A DNA stretch of 32,174 nt, taken from contig AOIR01000040.1 in the NCBI GenBank assembly GCA_000337115.1, forward strand, positions 1-32,174, given 5' to 3'. The DNA is from Natrinema thermotolerans DSM 11552. GTDB taxonomy: Archaea > Halobacteriota > Halobacteria > Halobacteriales > Natrialbaceae. The translations under genes were made by a program, and so were the position numbers. Numbering within the stretch: the first letter of the stretch is position 1; each line of letters opens with the position of its first letter. Below are positions 23,360 to 31,022 of the stretch, in pieces. Under the pieces are notes generated by a model. It was not told where the DNA came from and searched no databases. It saw only the letters and a program-made list of their open reading frames with translations.

Positions 23360-23599
23360 CGGCGAGTCCGCCGACTCTCGGCCAGCAGCGATCCCCCACA
23401 CCGGCTCCGTCGGCCACTGTGACTCCCGGTCCTACCCGAACGCCTCGCCGATCTCGAGGACTGCGCCTGCATGACCGCGAGCGGTCGGTTCGCGACGTTG
23501 ACCGACACCGCGGGGCGGCCGCGGCCGGCTCGCTGCCGACCGGCCCGAACTCGTTCGGCAGTCAGTATCGTTTTACTGTCGTCTCCCGAATGGATCCGT

Positions 23600-23974
23600 A
23601 TGACATACCGGAAGGTCAACTACGAGGAGGTCGAGGAAGTCTCGAGCGCGATGCACTTTCTGAGCGATCCGCTCGAGACCGAGCAGGTCGGGGTCACGGT
23701 CGCGCGGTGCGATCCCGGCTGGAACAGCAAGCCCCACGACCACACCGACAACGGCCACGAAGAGGTCTACGTCCTCATCGAGGGTGCGGCAACGGTCGTC
23801 GTCGACGACGACCCCGTGGCGATGGAGACCGGCGATGCGTTGTGGCTCCCGTCCGAATCGACCCGCCAGATCCGCAACGGGGACCGCGAGAGCGCGTTCG
23901 TCCTCGTGAGCGCGCCCAGCATCGCCGACGAGGACGGCGACGAGGAGTGGTCGCTCTCGGGCTTTGCGGGCTAG
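23600..23974 (+). CDS. Cupin-domain protein
   Basis: A 124-residue single-cupin protein. Motif 1 is GWNSKPHDHTDNGHEEVYVLIEG (HxH plus downstream Glu), and motif 2 is GDALWLPSESTRQIRNG, where the usual His is absent. The metal site is therefore only partly conserved, and the enzyme or binding role is open. ATG 23600 is chosen because a TATA-like CGTTTTACTG lies near 23568-23577 and the in-frame sequence upstream is non-coding in composition. It has an acidic C-terminus (ADEDGDEEW). The 240 bases between nikR and this gene hold nothing recognisable. Confidence 0.87.
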   Translation: MTYRKVNYEEVEEVSSAMHFLSDPLETEQVGVTVARCDPGWNSKPHDHTDNGHEEVYVLIEGAATVVVDDDPVAMETGDALWLPSESTRQIRNGDRESAFVLVSAPSIADEDGDEEWSLSGFAG

Positions 23975-24060
23975 CCTCGAGTCGCCGTGTGGTCGGCGGT
24001 CCGAAGCGAAACCGGCGGGGCTCGGCAACCGCGACCCTCGCACGAGGACCGGCGGGACGG

Positions 24061-24066
24061 TTTAGT
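24061..24066 (+). promoter_or_regulatory. TATA-like TTTAGT of the disrupted membrane gene
   Basis: GGTTTAGTGG lies 26-31 bases upstream of GTG 24092, the proposed start of the frame-disrupted gene. This marks the true 5' end even though the downstream frame is broken. Confidence 0.45.
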
Positions 24067-24091
24067 GGGCTGACGTGGTCGCCGTCCGTAG

Positions 24092-24572
24092 GTGACTCCC
24101 GATTTACTCGAAACATCACGCGGCGATCTCGTTCGTCGTCGCCGGGGTACTGGCCGTCCTCCTGCCACCGGTAACCCTGCTGGGCACGCCGATCCCGACC
24201 CCGGCGGTCGTCGCCTACGGCACTGCCGCCGGCGTCTGTATCGACTTCGATCACTTCCTCATCGCCCGGCTCAAGACCGGCCGCTGGGACGCGCTCCGGT
24301 TCTGTCTCTCCCATCCGCGCGCGACGATCACGGACCAGTCCGAGATCTTCGACCCCGGCGACGTCGGCGTCCTCTCGCGGCTGTTGAGTCACGTCGTCAT
24401 CGCCGGCGTCGTGGTTCCGGCGCTCGCACTGGCGAGCGTCTCGCTCGCGGTCGTGACCGGCGGCGTCCTCTATGCCCACCTGCTGGCCGATCTCGTCTGG
24501 GATCGCCACCTGCTCGAGTCCCACGCGGCCGCGGCCGACTCGATCGAGGACCTGGCGCGAACGTTCGGGTAG
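24092..24572 (+). pseudogene. Membrane protein (YdjM/DUF457-like) with a +1 frameshift near its start
   Basis: From about 24114 to the TAG at 24570-24572 one frame encodes a convincing membrane protein: HHAAISFVVAGVLAVLLPP, then GTAAGVCIDFDHFLIARLKTGRWDALRFC, then several helices and YAHLLADLVWDRHLLESH. The DFDH and HLLxDLxWD elements resemble membrane-bound metal-dependent hydrolases of the YdjM type. Yet this frame has no ATG, GTG or TTG before TTG 24384, and a TGA at 24093-24095. Reading from GTG 24092 (placed correctly behind a TATA box) and removing one A from AAA at 24111-24113 joins MTPDLLE to HHAAISF and gives 159 residues. It is either a sequencing indel or a fresh frameshift mutation. 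Confidence 0.7.
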
Positions 24573-24682
24573 GCAACCGGTCGAAAGCGTCGCTTCCGAC
24601 CGCGAATCGGGGGCGGCCGCACCGCTCTCAGGTTGCAATATTCGCCCGCGGCTATTTCCTCCGTGCGGTCGTGTGACGGGAC

Positions 24683-25834
24683 ATGGAACTACTCGACGAC
24701 GACATCGTCCCCGAACACGCACACGAGATCAAAGCCGAGGCCCGCGAGTTCGCCCGCGAACACATCGAGCCCAACGCCCAGGAGTACTTCCAGTCCGGCG
24801 AGTATCCCGAGGAGATCCTCGAGGCGGGTCGCGAGGCGAACCTCGTGGCACAGGACATCCCCGAGGAGTGGGGCGGGCGGGGGCTGGATCTGGCCCAGCT
24901 GCTCGCGATGACCGAGGAGTTCTATCGGGCCGACGCGGGAATCGCGCTGACCCTGCAGCTGGCGAGTTTCGGCTGCGAGATCACCTACGAACACGGCACC
25001 GACGAGCAGTGCGAGGAGTACATTCGTCCGGTGGCGGAGGGCGAGCAACGCTCCGGACTCGCCGTCTCGGAGCCCGAGACCGGCAGCGACCTCGCGGGGA
25101 TGCAGACCACGGCGGAGAAAGACGGCGACGAGTACGTCATCAACGGCGAGAAGTACTGGATCGGCAACGGTGTCGAGGCCGACTGGATCACCCTCTATGC
25201 CCGCACCGGGGACGACGAGGACAACCGCTACGGCAACCATTCGATGTTCATCGTCCCGACCGACACCGACGGCTACGAGGCCGAACACATCCCCGAGAAG
25301 ATGGCGATGCGGGCCTCGAAGCAGGCCCACATCGAGTTCGACGACTGCCGAGTCCCCGCCGAGAACGTGATCGGATCGGAGGGGGACGGCTTCATGCTGC
25401 TGGCGGACTTCTTCAATCACGGCCGGGTGGCCGTCGCCGGCCACGGGCTGGGCATCGCCGCGGCCGCGATCGAGGAAGCGTGGGAGTTCACCCACGACCG
25501 CGAGGAGTTCGGCAAGACGATCAGCGACTTCCAGAGCGTCCAGCACGGGCTCGCGGACATGCTGCTCGAGTTCGAAAGCGCCCGGACCCTCGTCTGGCGC
25601 GCCCGCGAGAAGGTCGCCGAGGAGGACAACGCGGGCTACTGGGCAGCGATGGCGAAGACGAAAGCGACTGAAACGGCCGTCGACGTCGCGGAACAGGGGA
25701 TGCAGTTCCACGGCGGCCGATCGATCCTCGACGAGCGGCGGATCGCGCGCGTCTACCGCGACGCCCGGATCCCCGTCATCTACGAAGGGGCAAACGAGAT
25801 CCAGCGCAATCTGATCTACGGGCAGGCGGAGTAG
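24683..25834 (+). CDS. Acyl-CoA dehydrogenase (first copy)
   Basis: A 383-residue FAD flavoenzyme that oxidises acyl-CoA to trans-2-enoyl-CoA, passing electrons to ETF. The family signatures SGLAVSEPETGSDLAGM (ACADS-1) and the C-terminal QFHGGRSILDERRIARVYRDARIPVIYEGANEIQRNLI are clear. The catalytic base is Glu368 in IYEGANEI, the position used by short/medium-chain enzymes. It appears to be a single gene; a TATA-like GCTATTTCC near 24649-24657 precedes ATG 24683. It shares family and length with the gene at 28835. Substrate chain length is not determined. No ETF genes are adjacent. Confidence 0.94.
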   Translation: MELLDDDIVPEHAHEIKAEAREFAREHIEPNAQEYFQSGEYPEEILEAGREANLVAQDIPEEWGGRGLDLAQLLAMTEEFYRADAGIALTLQLASFGCEITYEHGTDEQCEEYIRPVAEGEQRSGLAVSEPETGSDLAGMQTTAEKDGDEYVINGEKYWIGNGVEADWITLYARTGDDEDNRYGNHSMFIVPTDTDGYEAEHIPEKMAMRASKQAHIEFDDCRVPAENVIGSEGDGFMLLADFFNHGRVAVAGHGLGIAAAAIEEAWEFTHDREEFGKTISDFQSVQHGLADMLLEFESARTLVWRAREKVAEEDNAGYWAAMAKTKATETAVDVAEQGMQFHGGRSILDERRIARVYRDARIPVIYEGANEIQRNLIYGQAE

Positions 25835-25985
25835 CAGTAGCGAACGCGATTTCGTTGTTCGATCCCGACCCGGAACTGCTGGTCCGCGAAGTGGTTCGAA
25901 CGCACTGATAAAGTGAAGCAGTCGCTACCGGCTACACAGGTGGACAGTCACCACGGGCGAGAGCGGAGGGGAGTCGCTTCGAGTC

Positions 25986-26558
25986 CTAGTTCTCGGACTG
26001 GAGGTCCTGGAACGCACCCACGAAATCGTCGTGCGAGGACATCCCCGAGACCGTCTCGTCGACCCGTTCCTCGAGGCGGTCGACGCGGTCACAGAGGTCC
26101 TGATACTCCTCGTTGTCCGCGAGTTCGCGGTCGGCCTTCTCGGACTCCAGCAGCGCCTTCTTCGAGACGAGCGCGTAGTACTCCTGGATGTCGGATTCGT
26201 AGTCCGAGCGGTCGGCGACATCTTCGACCATGTCGACGAGTTCGTCCTTCGAGACCGGCTTGACGAGGTAGTCATCGAACCCCATTTCGATGATGTCGAA
26301 GTCCGGATCGACGGCCGTTACCATGACGACCCGGGAGTCGTAGCCAGCCTCGCGGATCTGCTCGAGGACCTCGTCACCGGAGAGCCCCGGCATCCGTCGG
26401 TCCAGCAGGACGACCTCGACGGAGTCGGCCATTTTCGAGAGCGCTTCCTCTCCGTCGTACGCCGTTTCGACGGTCCAGTCGGCCTGGAGCCACGCGGCGA
26501 ACAGATCCGCGAGCCGTGCCTCGTCGTCGACGACGAGGACCGATGGCCCGTCACTCAT
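25986..26558 (-). CDS. HalX-domain response regulator
   Basis: A 190-residue protein. The receiver domain (1 to about 115) has acidic pocket Asp11/Asp12, phospho-acceptor Asp53 in LLDRRMPG, Thr81 and Lys100 (YLVKPVS). The C-terminal 70 residues form a helical, charged HalX domain (SDYESDIQEYYALVSKKALLESEKADRELADNEEYQDLCDRVDRLEERV), an output module found in haloarchaea with unknown mechanism. Unusually for this window the start is preceded by a Shine-Dalgarno-like GGAGGT and a leader of about 30 bases. No kinase is adjacent; the kinases at 20 or 15968 may signal to it. Confidence 0.93.
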   Translation of the reverse strand: MSDGPSVLVVDDEARLADLFAAWLQADWTVETAYDGEEALSKMADSVEVVLLDRRMPGLSGDEVLEQIREAGYDSRVVMVTAVDPDFDIIEMGFDDYLVKPVSKDELVDMVEDVADRSDYESDIQEYYALVSKKALLESEKADRELADNEEYQDLCDRVDRLEERVDETVSGMSSHDDFVGAFQDLQSEN

Positions 26559-26563
26559 GGGGA

Positions 26564-26569
26564 ACCTCC
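26564..26569 (-). promoter_or_regulatory. Shine-Dalgarno GGAGGT of the HalX regulator gene
   Basis: On the minus strand GGAGGT lies five bases upstream of ATG 26558. A TATA-like ATTTATC near 26613-26620 implies a leader of roughly 30 bases, unlike the leaderless genes around it. Confidence 0.55.
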
Positions 26570-26745
26570 GTTCTCTTCATCGTTACAGCCACGGGACATC
26601 CATGGTACCTCTGGGTGATAAATCTCGCGACCAGAACTCAAATATCAGACAATAATGGTGGGCAAATAGGTGGTATGCTGCCGGTCTCCGTCACGAGTCG
26701 GCACGGGTTCTCGCTGACCGGCCGCTGGCGACAGCGAGCGTCGCC

Positions 26746-28719
26746 TTACTGCCCCTCGAACTCCGGCTCCTCGTCTTCCATGAAGGCCGTGATTCCCTCC
26801 ATCAGGTCGTCGGTCCCCATCAGGTGCCCGAACGCGGAGGCTTCGTACTCGAGACCGGACTCGGTGTCGTCGCGGCCGGCCAGCATCGCGCGCTTGGTGA
26901 ACTTCTGGGCGATCGGCGGGCCGCCCGCGAGGTCGGTCGCCAACTCGAGGGCGCGGTCCTCGAGGTCGGCGTTGTCGACGATCTCGTTGACGAAGCCGTA
27001 GTCGGCCAGCGTCTCGGCGTCGTAGCGCTCGGCGGTGAAGATGATCTCCTTCGCGCGGCCCTCGCCGACGATATGCTTGAGTCGCTGGGTGCCGCCCCAG
27101 CCCGGAATGAGGCCGAGGTCGATCTCGGGCTGGCCGAACTCCGACCGGTCGCTGGCCACGCGGAGGTCCGCACAGGTCGCCAGCTCCATCCCGCCGCCGA
27201 GACAGAAGCCGTCGATCCCGGCAACGACGGGCAGATCACAGGCCTCGAGCTTGCCGAACGTCTGCTGGCCCAGTCGCGAGAGTTCCTGGCCCTCGATCGG
27301 GTCGGCACCGCTGCCGGCCATGCTCTGGACGTCCGCACCCGCGGAGAAGGCCTGCTCGCCCTCGCCGGTGACGAGGATCGCACGCACCTCGTCGTCGTCC
27401 TCGAGGTGGTCGATCGCGGCCGACAGCTCCTCGAGGAGTTCGTCGCTGATGGTGTTCATCCGGTGCGGGCGGTCGAGAACGATCTGTCCGACGTAGTCGG
27501 CGGGGTACTCGAGTCGGATCGTCCCGAAGTCGACCCCCGATGCGTCCTCGTCGTCGTCGTAGAAGCCACCGGCCTCGGCTCGTTCTCCGAGGTAGTCATC
27601 GGGCGCGTATCGCTCGTGACCCGTCTCCTCGTAGGCGTCCTCGAGGGTCTCGTGTAGCGTCTCGAGACCGTAGTCGTCGACCAGCGCGACCGGGCCGTCG
27701 GGGAAGCCGGCTCCGAGCTGGACGGCCTCGTCGATCGACGCCGGCGGGGCGACGTCGCCGCCGATCAGCTTCGCGGCCTCGTTGGCGATCGTCGCGAGCA
27801 GGCGCTGTTCGACGAACTCCGATCCTTCGTCGGTCGGGATCTGGACGCCGTCGCCGTCCTCGTAGTCGTAGAAGCCCTTGCCGGTCTTCTTGCCCAGTTC
27901 CTCGTTCTCGACTTTCTCCTCGAGCAGCGGGGCCGGCTCGTAGGCCTCGCCCAGCACCTCGTTCATGTACTCGAGGACGTGGTAGCTGACGTCGTTGCCG
28001 ACCTGGTCGCCGAGTTCGAAGCTGCCCATCGGCAGGCCCATGTCGTATTTCGTCGTCGAGTCGACCTCGGCGATCGTCGCCTCGTCGTTGCTGACGAGCC
28101 ACGCGGCCTCGTTCATCAGCGGCACCAGAATGCGGTTGACGATGAATCCGGGCGAGTCCTTGTGGACCCGAACGGCAGTCTTGCCGAAGTCCTCGGCGAG
28201 GTCCTCCGTCACCGAGAGCGTCTCCTCGCTGCTTTCGGCACCCGAAATCACTTCGACCAGCTGCATCCGGACCGGCGGGTTGAAAAAGTGCATCCCGCAG
28301 AAGCGCTCCGGTCGCTCGGTGAACTCGGCGAGGTCGGTGATCGAGAGGCTCGAGGTGTTCGTCGCGAAGATCGCATCGTCGGGCGCGACCGCCTCGAGGT
28401 CAGTGTAGACGTCTTCTTTGATCCCCATCTGCTCGGGGACCGCCTCGATGACGAAATCCGTGTCCGCGACGGCCTCCTCCATATCGACCAGCGGCGTCAC
28501 TCGGTCCTTGGCGGCGTCGGCTTCCTCGTCGGTGAGCCGGTCGTTCTCGGCGAGTTTGTCAAGCGACCACTCGATCTGCTCGTAGCCGTTCTGGACGAAC
28601 TCCTCTTTGATGTCGCGCATGTTCACGTCGTACCCGGCCATCGCGGCGACCTCCGCGATACCGTGACCCATGTTGCCCGCACCCAGAACTGTGATGGTGT
28701 TGATGTCCTCGAGTTGCAT
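26746..28719 (-). CDS. Fused 3-hydroxyacyl-CoA dehydrogenase / enoyl-CoA hydratase
   Basis: A 657-residue bifunctional beta-oxidation enzyme. Residues 1-185 form the NAD-binding domain (ITVLGAGNMGHGIAEVAAMAGYDV, GxGxxG at 13-18), followed by the C-terminal dehydrogenase domains to about 385 (FIVNRILVPLMNEAAWL, GKKTGKGFYDYE). About 400-657 is a crotonase domain with both hydratase glutamates, in GGGMELATCADL and FGQPEIDLGLIPGWGGTQRL. It should hydrate enoyl-CoA and oxidise the 3-hydroxyacyl-CoA. The order dehydrogenase-then-hydratase is opposite to bacterial FadB and matches the archaeal crotonyl-CoA hydratase/hydroxybutyryl-CoA dehydrogenase type. ATG 28719 is chosen over an in-frame start at 28749. 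It is divergent from the acyl-CoA dehydrogenase at 28835 across 115 bases. Confidence 0.95.
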   Translation of the reverse strand: MQLEDINTITVLGAGNMGHGIAEVAAMAGYDVNMRDIKEEFVQNGYEQIEWSLDKLAENDRLTDEEADAAKDRVTPLVDMEEAVADTDFVIEAVPEQMGIKEDVYTDLEAVAPDDAIFATNTSSLSITDLAEFTERPERFCGMHFFNPPVRMQLVEVISGAESSEETLSVTEDLAEDFGKTAVRVHKDSPGFIVNRILVPLMNEAAWLVSNDEATIAEVDSTTKYDMGLPMGSFELGDQVGNDVSYHVLEYMNEVLGEAYEPAPLLEEKVENEELGKKTGKGFYDYEDGDGVQIPTDEGSEFVEQRLLATIANEAAKLIGGDVAPPASIDEAVQLGAGFPDGPVALVDDYGLETLHETLEDAYEETGHERYAPDDYLGERAEAGGFYDDDEDASGVDFGTIRLEYPADYVGQIVLDRPHRMNTISDELLEELSAAIDHLEDDDEVRAILVTGEGEQAFSAGADVQSMAGSGADPIEGQELSRLGQQTFGKLEACDLPVVAGIDGFCLGGGMELATCADLRVASDRSEFGQPEIDLGLIPGWGGTQRLKHIVGEGRAKEIIFTAERYDAETLADYGFVNEIVDNADLEDRALELATDLAGGPPIAQKFTKRAMLAGRDDTESGLEYEASAFGHLMGTDDLMEGITAFMEDEEPEFEGQ

Positions 28720-28792
28720 GCTCGAAAATCCTATTCGGACCCGTTTCAACGTTTCCCTCTCACTTAATGGGAACTGGAGTTTGGTTTACTAT

Positions 28793-28813
28793 CGGTTACA
28801 AAGCTCTTTACCG
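28793..28813. promoter_or_regulatory. Imperfect palindrome CGGT-N13-ACCG over the acyl-CoA dehydrogenase TATA region
   Basis: The 21-base element CGGTTACAAAG/CTCTTTACCG spans 28793-28813 and overlaps the TATA-like CTCTTTA (28804-28810), 25 bases before ATG 28835. Seven of ten base pairs match symmetrically, including the terminal CGGT/ACCG. The outer bases match those of the acyl-CoA synthetase operator (CGGT-N12-ACCG). It lies in the divergent fatty-acid promoter region, so a shared regulator is conceivable. Confidence 0.35.
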
Positions 28814-28834
28814 TTCCGATCGTAAGGGTCGTTC

Positions 28835-29980
28835 ATGGAATTCGGACTCAACGAAGAACAGGAGCAGATCCGCGACGAAGTTCGCCGGTTCGCCGAAAAC
28901 GAGATCGTGCCCCACGCCGAGGAGTACGACACCGAAGAGAAGTTCCCCCACGAGATCGTCGACAAGGCCGCCGAGATGGGGCTGGTCGGCACGTCGATCC
29001 CGATGGAGTACGGCGGGGCCGGCTACTCCACCCTCGAGTCGGCGCTCATCGCCGAGGAACTGTTCTCCTACGATCCCGGCATCGCGCTGTCGATCATGGC
29101 CTGCTCGTTCGGGACCGAGGCCATCAGCGAGTTCGGGACCGAAGACCAGAAAGAGCGCTACCTCGAGCCCGTCGCGACGGGCGAGAAGATCTCGGGCGCG
29201 GCCATCTCCGAGCCCGACACCGGGTCGGACGTCTCCTCCGTGTCGACCCGTGCCGAGAAGGACGGTGACGAGTGGGTGATCAACGGCAACAAGATGTGGA
29301 TCACCAACGGCTCGGTCGGCGACTACTTCGTCGTCCTCTGTAAGACCGACCCCGACGCCGACAGCCGCTACGGCGGCTTCAGCCAGATCATCGTCGAGTC
29401 CGACCGCGACGGGTTCTCCGCCGACAAGATCACCGGCAAGCTCGGCATTCGGGCCTCCGACACCGCCGAACTCATTCTCGACGACGTCCGCGTTCCCGAG
29501 GAGAACCTCGTCGGCGACGAGGACGCCGCCTTCCTCCAACAGATGCAGTTCTTCGACGCCACCCGGACCGGCGTCGCCGCGCAGGGACTCGGTATCGCCA
29601 AGGGCGCGCTCGAGGCCGCCCGCGAGTACGCACAGGACCGCGAGCAGTTCGGCCAGTCCATCTCGGAGTTCCAGGCAATCCAGCACAAGCTCGCGGAGAT
29701 GGCCACCGAGACCGAGGCCGCACGCAACCTGACCTACAAGGCCGCCTGGAACGTCGACCAGGGCAACGACATCACCAAGCTCGCCTCGATGGCCAAGGAA
29801 TACGCCTCCCGCGTCGCCGTCGACGTCGCCAACGAGGCCGTCCAGATCCACGGCGGTGCCGGCTACGTCAACGACTTCCCCGTCGAGCGGTTCTACCGCG
29901 ACTCGAAGATCACCCAGATCTACGAGGGGACCACCGAGATCCAGAAGAACGTCATCGCGCGGGAACTGCTGGACGAATAG
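28835..29980 (+). CDS. Acyl-CoA dehydrogenase (second copy)
   Basis: A 381-residue flavoenzyme of the same type as the gene at 24683. It has SGAAISEPDTGSDVSSV, the WVINGNKMWITNGSVGDYFVVL binding segment, QIHGGAGYVNDFPVERFYRDSKITQIYEGTTEIQKNVIAREL and catalytic Glu364 in IYEGTTEI. It is closer to the textbook short/medium-chain signature than the first copy. The coding start is ATG 28835 with a TATA-like CTCTTTA just upstream. It is divergent from the fused dehydrogenase/hydratase gene, so the enzymes of consecutive beta-oxidation steps share one regulatory region. A strong hairpin lies 35 bases after its stop. Confidence 0.95.
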   Translation: MEFGLNEEQEQIRDEVRRFAENEIVPHAEEYDTEEKFPHEIVDKAAEMGLVGTSIPMEYGGAGYSTLESALIAEELFSYDPGIALSIMACSFGTEAISEFGTEDQKERYLEPVATGEKISGAAISEPDTGSDVSSVSTRAEKDGDEWVINGNKMWITNGSVGDYFVVLCKTDPDADSRYGGFSQIIVESDRDGFSADKITGKLGIRASDTAELILDDVRVPEENLVGDEDAAFLQQMQFFDATRTGVAAQGLGIAKGALEAAREYAQDREQFGQSISEFQAIQHKLAEMATETEAARNLTYKAAWNVDQGNDITKLASMAKEYASRVAVDVANEAVQIHGGAGYVNDFPVERFYRDSKITQIYEGTTEIQKNVIARELLDE

Positions 29981-30014
29981 GAGCGAAATTTCACGTCACG
30001 AACTTTGGCTCTGC

Positions 30015-30033
30015 GGGCCGCCTTCGGCGGCCC
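30015..30033 (+). terminator. Strong hairpin GGGCCGCC-TTC-GGCGGCCC
   Basis: A perfect 8-bp all-G/C stem with a TTC loop begins 35 bases after the stop of the acyl-CoA dehydrogenase gene. It is a probable 3'-end structure. A second hairpin, GGAAGA-ACTTGC-TCTTCC, lies further on at 30103-30120. Confidence 0.5.
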
Positions 30034-30102
30034 TCGGCAACACATTCAAACGACCGCCAAGCGCTCTTTTGGACACGAGTGACCTTCGGACCCTCGCTGC
30101 TT

Positions 30103-30120
30103 GGAAGAACTTGCTCTTCC
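30103..30120. other. Hairpin GGAAGA-ACTTGC-TCTTCC
   Basis: A 6-bp stem with a 6-base loop in the 235-base gap between the acyl-CoA dehydrogenase and the HTH-10 regulator. Directly after it CGTAGG (30120-30125) can pair with CCTACG (30202-30207), so the whole stretch could fold, but no RNA class is recognised. Confidence 0.3.
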
Positions 30121-30215
30121 GTAGGATCGTGTGGCTCTCGCAGTCGCTCGAGTCGGGCTCACGGCCGCGCTCGTCCCCAGCAACGCTTTGCCCCACGGGA
30201 GCCTACGACGGCGTA

Positions 30216-30971
30216 ATGAGGGAGTTCGTCTTCGCTCTCGAGTACGAGCCCGGCCACAACGGGGTGGCGGATACGCTCGCCGACCACCCCGACGCCCGGA
30301 TCCGTTCGCTGTCGCTGCACGCCACTGACGAACGGCTCTGGCGGGTCGACCACGCCACCGGCACGCGGACGGCCCTCGCGGACATCGAGGCGGCCTTCCG
30401 CGACAGCGATTACTACGCGGACTGTCTCGCGACCGAGGACTGTGGCGCGACCCAGACCACGCAGGTCCTCGACCGCACCGACGACACGCTCGTCCTCTAC
30501 TCCGACTGGGAGCGCACCCCAACCTGTGCATCCGTCCCGCACATCGCCCGCGATCACCTCGGCGAGGGCATCCTGTTCGAGACGCGCCACGAGGGACGCC
30601 ACTACACCTGGCGGATCGTCCACTCCGGCGAGGGTGACGTGGCAGCCTTTTTCGACGCACTCGAGGCGGCGGTCGGTGACTGCGCCCGGATGGAGATGCT
30701 CCGGGCGGCGACGGCGGAAACCGACGCACCGACGGGCGACGCGAACGGCGGGGCGAGCGACCTCGCCCCCGAACAGGAGGCCGCGCTCCGGGCTGCGGTC
30801 GAACACGGCTACTACGAGTCGCCCCGCGAGGTCGACGCGGGGGAACTCGCCGACCACCTCGAGGTCCCCCGATCGACGCTTACCTACCGGCTCCGCCGGG
30901 CCGAAGAGCGGCTGGCGAAGGGGTACGTCGCGGGCGAGCGGCCGGTCGACGGCCCGGCGGCATCGCTCTGA
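30216..30971 (+). CDS. HTH-10 (Bat-type) transcription regulator, likely metal-responsive
   Basis: The 251-residue protein ends in an HTH-10 domain (about 190-245: LAPEQEAALRAAVEHGYYESPREVDAGELADHLEVPRSTLTYRLRRAEERL), the DNA-binding module of haloarchaeal Bat-type regulators. The N-terminal 150 residues form an unassigned sensory domain with Cys in YYADCLATEDCGA, PTCASVPHIARDH and VGDCARME plus several His, which could bind metal or sense redox state. The gene ends 51 bases before a P-type metal ATPase in the same orientation, so control of that ATPase is the natural inference. ATG 30216 begins right after a weak TATA-like GCTTTG near 30185-30190. Confidence 0.87.
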   Translation: MREFVFALEYEPGHNGVADTLADHPDARIRSLSLHATDERLWRVDHATGTRTALADIEAAFRDSDYYADCLATEDCGATQTTQVLDRTDDTLVLYSDWERTPTCASVPHIARDHLGEGILFETRHEGRHYTWRIVHSGEGDVAAFFDALEAAVGDCARMEMLRAATAETDAPTGDANGGASDLAPEQEAALRAAVEHGYYESPREVDAGELADHLEVPRSTLTYRLRRAEERLAKGYVAGERPVDGPAASL

Positions 30972-30985
30972 TTGGATTATTCCAA
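30972..30985. promoter_or_regulatory. Inverted repeat TTGGA-TTAT-TCCAA upstream of the metal ATPase TATA box
   Basis: Perfect 5-base arms lie directly after the stop of the HTH-10 gene and six bases upstream of the TATA-like GCTTATCG (30991-30998) that serves ATG 31023. The position just upstream of the TATA/BRE is typical of archaeal activator sites, making it a candidate target of the adjacent regulator. Confidence 0.45.
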
Positions 30986-31022
30986 CGAAGGCTTATCGAA
31001 CTGACGCCCCTACCTCGAGGTA

